5,384 bases of DNA from an uncultured Clostridia bacterium. Lineage in GTDB: Bacteria; Bacillota; Clostridia; Peptostreptococcales; Acidaminobacteraceae. The notes under the pieces were generated by a model. That model was not told the DNA's origin, searched no databases, and was given only the letters and a program-made list of their open reading frames with translations. Shown here in pieces: positions 1 to 5,175 of this stretch. Position 1 is the first letter of the stretch; every line of letters begins with the position of its first letter. The DNA lies in NCBI GenBank assembly GCA_945950065.1, contig CAMFGQ010000095.1:1-5384 (forward strand), in the 5' to 3' direction. The position numbers and the translations under genes were made by a program.

Positions 1-1117
1 TGTCCTTGTAGTAGTTTACTGCATTTCCCATTTTTAAAAGGTTCACGGAAAGAACTGGAAAAATCAAAATGAAGGTGAGAATCTTAAAGGCAAAACCAAA
101 CCCGAGTAATGCTCTGGGATTCTTCTTTTCATGCAGAGTTTTTAGAGGAGATGCATTGGCTTGATTCAAAATCATCACCAAGACAACAAGTACCTGATAA
201 AGAAGAAAGAGCGCAATAAGTGGAAGGTAAGCGCCAACTAAAGCAGGAAAGTACTCAGGACGTAGATCGGATAAGAGCGCCAAAGGAAGAAAGGTAAGGA
301 CAGAAACAACAAGACTTGGCAGGATCATCACGACTAAAAGCGACATAAAAAGTTCTACCAAAGAGTAACCAAATAGTCGCTGAACAGACCAACGCTTTTT
401 ACCTTGCAGATAGTATAGAAGCATGGCGAGGCCAACAAGACCAATGCTCAGAACTCTTCCTCCCCTGTACAATACCTTCATCTCCTCAAGACCATGTCCT
501 AGTAATTTCGCACCGGGTTTAGGTGGTTACTAATAGCGGGCTTCTTTACTAAAATCCACTCCAGTTCTTTTTTCTAGTTCCGTTATAAAGGCATCGATCT
601 GCTCTTTACTAGAGTCCATAATCGAAAAGGTACCATTTTGGAGAGAACCTCTATAGGTACTAAAATTACTCAGATAAAAATCAAAGTTTTTCTTAGGAGC
701 TTTTAGTTTTGACTCTACAGCGTCTTCAGAAGAAGAGTAAACCTTGCCCTTCTGATGGAAGTCCTCTAAAGCAGGTTGCTGAGAAAAGGGAAGCCCCTCA
801 AGGCGAGAAGGCACTCCTGTTGCATAAATCATAAAAATGCATCATCATTAAATTTCTTCTTTAAGGTCTCTCGATAATCAAAACTATGTAAAGCCACTGT
901 GAGCTTACGTTCTAAGGCAAGCTCTTGTAGTCTGTCGTAAACTTCTTCTTTTTTGGCATCTTCAATATAAGGGACATTGATGATGCGGTATGTATCCCTC
1001 TCATCATAGAGATAAGGGGTGTAATAGTCCCTATGAGTCTCGTTTGCAATATAAGTCGTTAAGGGCTGAAAGATCATGATTAAAGCTAAAGAGTATTATA
1101 TAATAGAGCTTTTTCAC
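1..1117 (-). pseudogene. Broken bacteriocin-associated ABC exporter permease (7-TM, DUF1430/TIGR01654-like), partial at left edge
   Basis: The best start is GTG at 1115-1117, with AGAGAGG six bases upstream; it gives a membrane-anchor N-terminus, MKKLYYIILF. That frame is lost near 1075-1098 and coding continues one base over to 829 (about 85 residues, including NETHRDYYTPYLYDERDTY). There a TGA ends it, and the next frame takes over at a run of five T (positions 833-837) with FMIYATGVPSRLEG and about 100 residues ending in KEARY. A tandem TAG-TAA (527-532) follows. After it the same frame is open to the window edge, with four hydrophobic segments, among them LSIGLVGLAMLLYYL and SLLVVMILPSLVVSVL, and a cytoplasmic KKRWSVQRLFGYS stretch resembling the 'K-x-x-G-hydrophobic-x-x-L-x-G' loop of FtsX/MacB-type permeases. 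Family members are about 650-700 residues, so roughly half is present here. The lesions make function very unlikely. Family assignment rests on topology and on the adjacent ATPase of the lactococcin-972 export group. Confidence 0.75.
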
Positions 1118-1130
1118 GGTATACCTCTCT
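1118..1130 (-). promoter_or_regulatory. Ribosome-binding site that fixes the permease GTG start
   Basis: AGAGAGG at 1124-1130 (minus strand) lies six bases before GTG at 1115-1117. The first codons of that frame (MKKLYYII) look like a membrane anchor. This supports the GTG over the downstream ATG at 1075-1077, which has no Shine-Dalgarno sequence and is preceded by in-frame LALI, itself part of the same hydrophobic segment. Confidence 0.55.
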
Positions 1131-1222
1131 ATTCATAACAGGATGACAGAGGATCAATGTATCTATCCATTGCTCTGCTCCAGCTAGGTTGCTACTTTAT
1201 ATCGGGTAAGTTCTGTGTCTTA

Positions 1223-1861
1223 TCAAAATCCTTCCAAGTGAATCACACGATCGAATTGAGGGAGAATACTGGTTGCATGGGTAACCACAACCACAGATTT
1301 TCCTGCATCAATCAGTTTTCCGAAAAGATCCATCACCACCTGTTGGTTATCATCGTCAAGATTCCCTGTGGGTTCATCGGCGAGAATGACCTTGCATGGT
1401 TTGACAAGTAGTCGTGCTATGGCCAGTCGCTGCTGCTCACCACCGCTGAGGGTATAGACCTTACGGTCTTTCAAGTGGGCAAGCCCAACTGCATCCAGAG
1501 CATCTAAGATTTCTTTTCTCTTGTTCTTTGAAACAGAAAACTTAACGGCATAGTTCATGTTATTCAGGACCGTTTCGTCATCAATCAAGGCATAGTTCTG
1601 GAAAAGATATCAAATTCCATAGCGAAGAACCCAAAGTGCTTTACTGCTATTGACCTTGATGTTCTCCTCCCCAAAATGCATCTTTCTTCCTTTGGTAGGC
1701 TCAAGAAGTAGGCCCAGAATGTTAAGGATGGTACTTTTACCTGAACCACTTGGACCTGTAATGGCGATCAGTTCCTTCTCTCCTACCTCTAAGGAGAAGT
1801 CCTTTAAGACCTCCTCCAAATCATAACGCATGGTGATATTTTCAAGTTCAATCCAAGCCAT
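1223..1861 (-). pseudogene. ABC transporter ATP-binding protein, bacteriocin export (lactococcin-972 group), interrupted by TGA
   Basis: Read through, this is a 212-codon ATPase of the MacB/LolD-like exporter class, the usual length for the lactococcin-972 export group (TIGR03608). In order: A-loop region with MRYDLEEVL (Tyr13), Walker A GPSGSGKST (36-44), Q-loop YLFQN (Gln88), signature LSGGEQQ (138-144), Walker B VILADEP (158-164), D-loop GNLD (166-169) and switch His195 in VVTHA. Start is ATG at 1859-1861 with GTGAGGT seven bases upstream. Codon 84 (1610-1612) is TGA, directly before YLFQNYALIDDETV, in the same frame as both halves; relatives usually have Ser or Gly here, so one base change from TCA or GGA would explain it. 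The first half lacks the signature and Walker B; the second half lacks Walker A, so neither could hydrolyse ATP alone. It would have energised the permease encoded 105 bp downstream. I regard it as a pseudogene; a stop read through by the ribosome is a remote alternative. Confidence 0.85.
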
Positions 1862-1876
1862 TTTATTACCTCACAA

Positions 1877-2023
1877 TCAATTCGTTTCAGAAAGAGTAAG
1901 CAGTCGTTCAAGGAATGCTAAGAGGGTAAAATCTAAAGTATGATCAGCATCCAGTAGGTAATGCAGGAAATAAAAAAGAGTAAAGACATAAGTGTTCACA
2001 ACTGTTCTGTCGAGAAGAGCCAC
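1877..2023 (-). pseudogene. Open, leucine-rich 48-codon stretch before the ATPase; possible remnant of a lost upstream gene
   Basis: The frame opens just after a TAG at 2024-2026 with a GTG that has no Shine-Dalgarno sequence. It reads VALLDRTVVNTYVFTLFYFL, then HYLLDADHTLDFTL and LAFLERLLTLSETN, ending in TGA at 1877-1879. The stop lies 15 bp before the ATPase ATG, with the ATPase ribosome-binding site in between, which is the spacing expected for two genes of one operon. I recognise no family, and it does not resemble a lactococcin-972 precursor. A 48-codon open frame can arise by chance in AT-rich DNA, so this is a candidate remnant only. Lack of a credible start suggests the 5' part is gone or shifted. 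Confidence 0.25.
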
Positions 2024-2212
2024 CTATTGATAAGCATAGAATCGGGTTCACAGGGTTTCTGATGGAATATGCAATGGAGACATCTAGTGCTGTTAGAAGG
2101 GAGCTTTACCTTGTCTAAACGAGTAAGTTTGCCCAATCTCTTAAAATACGGACTAGAGAAGTTGCTCCCGATGCAAACCTTCATTCAAGAAGATATGTAT
2201 TACTTTATTTTA

Positions 2213-2241
2213 ATTGTATCACAGCGTTACTTTACTATCAA
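2213..2241 (-). promoter_or_regulatory. Sigma-A type promoter for the exporter operon
   Basis: On the minus strand: -35 TTGATA (2236-2241), a spacer of exactly 17 bp (2219-2235), and -10 TACAAT (2213-2218) preceded by TGA, which makes an extended -10 (TGNTACAAT). Five of six bases match the consensus in each box. Transcription would start near 2205-2207, beyond the alkD terminator and about 345 bp ahead of the ATPase start codon. Confidence 0.7.
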
Positions 2242-2259
2242 TCAAGGCCTTGAGTAATT

Positions 2260-2296
2260 TACACAATAAAATAAGGAGAAGTTCTCTGACTTCTCC
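2260..2296 (-). terminator. Rho-independent terminator of the prmA-rsmE-mtaB-hit-alkD operon
   Basis: A perfect 8-bp stem, GGAGAAGT (2289-2296 read on minus) with ACTTCTCC (2275-2282), has a six-base loop. On the minus strand it is followed by the T-rich tract TTATTTTATT. It begins 14 bp after the alkD stop codon. The plus strand has no T-run after the stem, so it acts on minus-strand transcription. Confidence 0.8.
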
Positions 2297-2309
2297 CATA
2301 CTATAGAGA

Positions 2310-2966
2310 TTAGAAATACTTACTTGCTTCACGAATGCTCAAGGCTGATAAATGTGGCTTATGCAACTGGATAAAGTCTCGCACCCACAGAGGATCCGTT
2401 TTGCTATAATCCCGAAGAGCCCAGCCAATGGCTTTTTCAATAAAGAAATCCTGGGGTCCAAGATTGTTCTCAATGACTTTAGCTAATAGCTTTAGATCTG
2501 TTTTCTCTTTTCTATGTCGCTGAAAAATGATGGAAATTCTTCTTAGCCAGATATTCTCATCCTTACTCCATAAGAGCATCAGATCCCTAACGCACTGATC
2601 TTTTTGTTCAATTTCAGCGATGAGCTTATCCAGAACATCACTGCTATCCCACCACGATTTCTCTAGGATGAGTTCTTTGATCTTTGGAATGTCCTCAAAG
2701 TCGAGCTCTTTCTTCTTCCTTAAAAGATAATCCATGGCTAGATACTGTGCTTCCCGGTAGTCTTGATTCCAGCAAAAATCAACAAAGTCCCAGTCTAGGG
2801 GTTCTTTGCTTTTCTTTTTTAGAAAGTCCTTTGTTAAGGCTCTTCTCATGGGTGTTTTGATCCCAAGAAAAGGAAAAAGTCCTTTCATATAGTATTCCAT
2901 TGCTACAGCATCAATTGGGTTAGCATGTGCCTCAAGAATCGAAAAGATCTCTAACCAGCTGGCCAT
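2310..2966 (-). CDS. DNA alkylation repair protein, AlkD family (HEAT-like glycosylase)
   Basis: A 218-residue all-helical protein of the AlkC/AlkD family, which removes N3- and N7-alkylated purines from DNA by cleaving the glycosidic bond without flipping the base. The layout follows Bacillus cereus AlkD. An N-terminal NPIDAVAMEYYMKGLFPFLGIKTP segment contains Tyr26 (matching AlkD Tyr27). The SWWDSSD motif holds Trp106 and the catalytic Asp110 (matching Trp109 and Asp113). IWLRRISIIFQ holds Arg143 (matching Arg148), and FFIEKAIGWALRDYSKT holds Trp182 (matching Trp187). All key residues are therefore present. It ends at SIREASKYF, slightly shorter than the roughly 237-residue AlkD, lacking only the C-terminal tail. 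The ATG at 2964-2966 lies inside the end of the hit gene (16-bp overlap) and has only a weak, distant AGGT, so translation probably depends on ribosomes finishing hit. This start matches the family N-terminus. It is the last gene before the terminator. Strictly, the match is by memory of AlkD; substrate range is inferred. Confidence 0.93.
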   Translation of the reverse strand: MASWLEIFSILEAHANPIDAVAMEYYMKGLFPFLGIKTPMRRALTKDFLKKKSKEPLDWDFVDFCWNQDYREAQYLAMDYLLRKKKELDFEDIPKIKELILEKSWWDSSDVLDKLIAEIEQKDQCVRDLMLLWSKDENIWLRRISIIFQRHRKEKTDLKLLAKVIENNLGPQDFFIEKAIGWALRDYSKTDPLWVRDFIQLHKPHLSALSIREASKYF

Positions 2967-3289
2967 GTTAATTGGCGACCTGTAATCAGGTGTACATGCA
3001 GGTGATCTACGGTTTGTTGACCTAGTTTACCCGCATTAATCACAAGACGATAGCCCTCTTCATCCAAGCCTTCTTCACGAACATAAGAACGGATGGCTTT
3101 AAAAAGATGAAGCAATGCTTCTTCTTTTCCTTCTGATTCTGTAAGGTTCTTCATGTGGACCTTGGGAATAAAGAGTAAATGGGTGGGTGCTGTGGGATTG
3201 ATGTCCTTAAAGCCATAGACATGCTCATCTTCGTAGACCTTATCAGAGGGAATGACACCTTCAATAATTTTGCAAAACAAACAATCCAT
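2951..3289 (-). CDS. Histidine-triad (HIT) family nucleotide-binding protein, HinT-like
   Basis: A 112-residue single-domain cytosolic HIT protein of the HinT branch. These are purine nucleoside phosphoramidases/hydrolases of AMP- or GMP-linked substrates, working as homodimers. The histidine triad is HLHVH (His96, His98, His100), with His98 expected to be the nucleophile that takes the AMP. The N-terminal CLFCKIIEGVIPSDKVYED block is diagnostic and has a CxxC pair (Cys3, Cys6) that in some HinT proteins binds zinc. The nucleotide-binding elements FKDINPTAPTHLLFIPK and INAGKLGQQTVDH are present, and the C-terminus GRQLTWPAG is typical. Length is normal. The ATG at 3287-3289 has a perfect AGGAGG five bases upstream that overlaps the mtaB stop codon (TAG at 3299-3301). 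The 3' end overlaps alkD by 16 bp. The physiological substrate cannot be told from sequence. Confidence 0.95.
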   Translation of the reverse strand: MDCLFCKIIEGVIPSDKVYEDEHVYGFKDINPTAPTHLLFIPKVHMKNLTESEGKEEALLHLFKAIRSYVREEGLDEEGYRLVINAGKLGQQTVDHLHVHLITGRQLTWPAG

Positions 3290-3298
3290 TACTACCTC

Positions 3299-4492
3299 CT
3301 ATACGCGTAGTTCTTCTTTCTTTCGTTCTTTTACAACTAGAGTTTCAATTGTGTTTTCTGGTTTTTCTTCTTCACTAAAGACCTGAATGTATTCTCTTGT
3401 TAACCCTCTGGAGTCTTGCTCAAAGAGGACTTCTACTTCTTTTCCGACAAATCCATCCAGATATTCTTCTTTCAGTTTTGCTGCTAAATCATGGAGTTCT
3501 CGATTCCTTCTCTTTTTTACTTCTGGATGAAGATCAATTCTTCGTGCAGCGGGTGTCCCCTGACGAGGAGAATAGCTAAAGATATGCATATGACTAAAGG
3601 CAATCTCCTCCACGAAGGCCAAGGTCTCTCTAAATTCTTCTTCCGTTTCTTCAGGAAAGCCCACAATCACATCAGTAGTAATGGCTGCATGAGGATAGAC
3701 TTCTCGTATCAGATCTACTTTCTCCTTATACTCCCCAGGAGTGTAATGCCTGTTCATTCTCTTTAAGACAGTCTCACTTCCCGATTGAAGTGAAAGATGA
3801 AACTGAGGACAGAAGCCTGGAATTTCCTGTGTTCTTCTTAAAAAATCCTCCGTAATCACATGAGGCTCCAAAGAGCCTAGGCGAAGCCTGGTTTCTCCTA
3901 TTACCTCCTTCAGCGCGGTAAGAAGATGTCCTAGACTCTCATCCCATTCTTTCCCAAAACTGGAGAGATTGATTCCTGTTAGAACAATTTCCTTAAAACC
4001 ATGTTCTAGAAGTTCAACGACTTCCTGTTTAATCTGCTCATAGGGATAACTCTTTGCTCTTCCTCGAGCGTAGGGAATGATGCAATAGCTACAGAATTGA
4101 TTGCAACCATCCTGAACCTTTAAGAAGGCTCTGGTCTTATCATAGGTGTAGCCAGTTTGATTCCAGGTTTCATGAGCAACTAGTTCAAGAATTTTTGCAA
4201 GGGCTTCATCCTTTTCTTCATTGGGAATCAGTAGATCTGCATCAATCTCTTCGTGGATGTCTACGTAGCATCCCATGACGACTACCTTTGAGCCGTCTCG
4301 CTTAGCGCGGGAAATCTGCTGTCTACTTTTACGATCACTCATATGGGTTACGGTGCAGCTATTGATGACGACTAAATCAGCCTTCTCGTTTTCTTCTACT
4401 AGGCTAAACCCAGCCTCGTAGCAGGCTTTACGTAGCTGTTCCGTTTCATGTAAGTTCACTTTGCAACCTAGGTTGACGAATTTTATGGTCAT
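3299..4492 (-). CDS. mtaB: tRNA (N6-L-threonylcarbamoyladenosine(37)-C2)-methylthiotransferase
   Basis: Radical-SAM methylthiotransferase that turns t6A37 into ms2t6A37 in tRNAs reading ANN codons. Numbered from the ATG (397 residues): N-terminal UPF0004 domain with FVNLGCKVN (Cys10), VINSCTVT (Cys46) and VMGCYVD (Cys75), ligands of the auxiliary 4Fe-4S cluster. The radical-SAM motif is VQDGCNQFCSYCIIPYARG (Cys130, Cys134, Cys137), followed by EIVLTGINLSSFG, LRLGSLEP, HLSLQSGS and TTDVIVGFPEET of the TIM barrel. A C-terminal TRAM domain begins near FVGKEVEVLFEQ (about 348). LGCKVN and the ARGRAKSY region fit MtaB better than MiaB or RimO. The C-terminus is somewhat short (usual length about 420-450). 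I chose ATG at 4490-4492 over TTG at 4493-4495: GGAG lies seven bases upstream, and its A overlaps the rsmE stop (TGATG). MtaB acts on finished t6A tRNA in the cytosol. Confidence 0.95.
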   Translation of the reverse strand: MTIKFVNLGCKVNLHETEQLRKACYEAGFSLVEENEKADLVVINSCTVTHMSDRKSRQQISRAKRDGSKVVVMGCYVDIHEEIDADLLIPNEEKDEALAKILELVAHETWNQTGYTYDKTRAFLKVQDGCNQFCSYCIIPYARGRAKSYPYEQIKQEVVELLEHGFKEIVLTGINLSSFGKEWDESLGHLLTALKEVIGETRLRLGSLEPHVITEDFLRRTQEIPGFCPQFHLSLQSGSETVLKRMNRHYTPGEYKEKVDLIREVYPHAAITTDVIVGFPEETEEEFRETLAFVEEIAFSHMHIFSYSPRQGTPAARRIDLHPEVKKRRNRELHDLAAKLKEEYLDGFVGKEVEVLFEQDSRGLTREYIQVFSEEEKPENTIETLVVKERKKEELRV

Positions 4493-5175
4493 CAAAGTAC
4501 TCCAAATTCTCTTAATATAATACTAGCAGCCACAAGGCCTGCTGTTTCGGTACGCAGGATGCGTTGTCCAAGGGTGACTGCTTTTGCTTTGTTTTGCAGG
4601 TAATGGGCTTCTTCTTCACTAAAGCCACCTTCAGGTCCAACCAGGATGGCCACATCTTGAAAGTCCTTCACACTGATCTTCTCACTGTCTTCTTTTTCAT
4701 AACAGAAAAAGATTTCCTTTTCAACCAGTGGAAGTTCTTCAATGGAGGAATAAAAATGAAGTTCAGGTATTTTGGGAGCTTGAGACTGTTTTGCTGCATC
4801 TTTCAAAATACGCAAATAGCGTTCTTTCTTCTTCTCTACACTGGGAACATCAGCATGATCAGTGCGAACAAGTCCAAAGGAAGAGATCCCCAGCTCTGTA
4901 CCGTGCTGAAGGACACTCTCAAGCTTCTGTCCCTTAGCAAGGCCTTGGTAGAGGGTGATCTTTGGATAGGGTTTAATGTGAACTTCATCTCCTATTTCAA
5001 AGAGTGCTCTCTTCTTTTCTACTTGCTTTAGGGTTCCATGATAGATCTTGCCTTCATAGGCAAGGCTGACTTCCTCCCCTTCCTTCATACGCAGTACTCT
5101 AGAAAGATGGTGGAGGTCTACAGGATCTTCAATGATTCCTGTTTCATCTAACTGATCTAAAAATAAGTGTCTCAT
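4492..5175 (-). CDS. rsmE: 16S rRNA (uracil(1498)-N3)-methyltransferase
   Basis: SPOUT-family methyltransferase that places m3U1498 on 16S rRNA in the 30S decoding region. From the chosen start it has 227 residues: a small N-terminal PUA-like RNA-binding domain (HHLSRVLRMKEGEEV at about 21-35), the YQGLAKGQKLESVLQHGTELGI segment (about 76-97), and the SAM-binding trefoil knot with ILVGPEGGFSEEE (about 177-189) and VTLGQRILRTETAG (about 200-213). The start is ATG at 5173-5175, giving MRHLFL as in relatives. It forms ATGA with the prmA stop, so coupling is likely. An upstream in-frame ATG at 5200-5202 would add nine residues (MGSIGVKKT) and lie inside prmA; its purine-rich stretch is too close to act as a ribosome-binding site, so I reject it. 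One oddity: the usual A-A-E-Q-S-x-R motif reads AAKQSQA, with Ala133 where most relatives have Arg. Identification itself is secure. Confidence 0.95.
   Translation of the reverse strand: MRHLFLDQLDETGIIEDPVDLHHLSRVLRMKEGEEVSLAYEGKIYHGTLKQVEKKRALFEIGDEVHIKPYPKITLYQGLAKGQKLESVLQHGTELGISSFGLVRTDHADVPSVEKKKERYLRILKDAAKQSQAPKIPELHFYSSIEELPLVEKEIFFCYEKEDSEKISVKDFQDVAILVGPEGGFSEEEAHYLQNKAKAVTLGQRILRTETAGLVAASIILREFGVL

Larger units (their letters stand above)
1862..2309. other. 450-bp region without a convincing gene, between the alkD terminator and the ATPase
   Basis: From right to left it contains the alkD terminator, a strong minus-strand promoter, and about 340 bp with only weak open frames. 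These are a minus-strand frame at 1996-2184 beginning MKVCIGSNFSS (62 codons, no ribosome-binding site), a plus-strand frame at 2069-2257 beginning MQWRHLVLLEG (62 codons, poor ribosome-binding site), and the leucine-rich stretch at 1877-2023. The first two overlap head to head, so at most one could be real, and neither resembles a family I know. With a promoter upstream and a broken exporter operon downstream, the simplest reading is the eroded remains of a first gene, perhaps the exported peptide, or a long leader. Confidence 0.5.

Noticed and set aside
833..837. Programmed -1 frameshift in the permease
   Set aside because: The slippery heptamer is imperfect, and other unrelated lesions lie in the same gene, so simple decay is more economical.
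1157..1411. Plus-strand open frame of 84 codons, MYLSIALLQLGCYF...
   Set aside because: Most of it is antisense to the ATPase signature and Walker B region. It has no family features, and the minus strand carries the recognisable motifs.
1610..1612. TGA read as Trp through an altered genetic code
   Set aside because: TGA terminates prmA, rsmE and the ATPase in normal positions, and tryptophan is encoded by TGG in mtaB, hit and alkD.
1996..2184. Minus-strand 62-codon frame, MKVCIGSNFSS..., about 20 bp after the predicted transcription start
   Set aside because: Placed well for a first gene, but there is no Shine-Dalgarno sequence and no leader-peptide or bacteriocin features (no double-Gly, no signal peptide). 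Too weak to call.
2069..2257. Plus-strand 62-codon frame, MQWRHLVLLEG...
   Set aside because: No good ribosome-binding site, overlaps the minus-strand promoter and another open frame, and matches no family I know. Kept only as a comment in the intergenic entry.
3491..3766. Plus-strand 91-codon frame (and the 60-codon one at 3397-3579)
   Set aside because: Antisense shadows of mtaB, whose conserved domains fix the real strand and frame.
4564..5031. Plus-strand 155-codon frame (and the 69-codon one at 4728-4937)
   Set aside because: Long, but fully antisense to rsmE, Phe/Leu-rich as expected from reverse reading of Lys/Glu codons, and without a ribosome-binding site.
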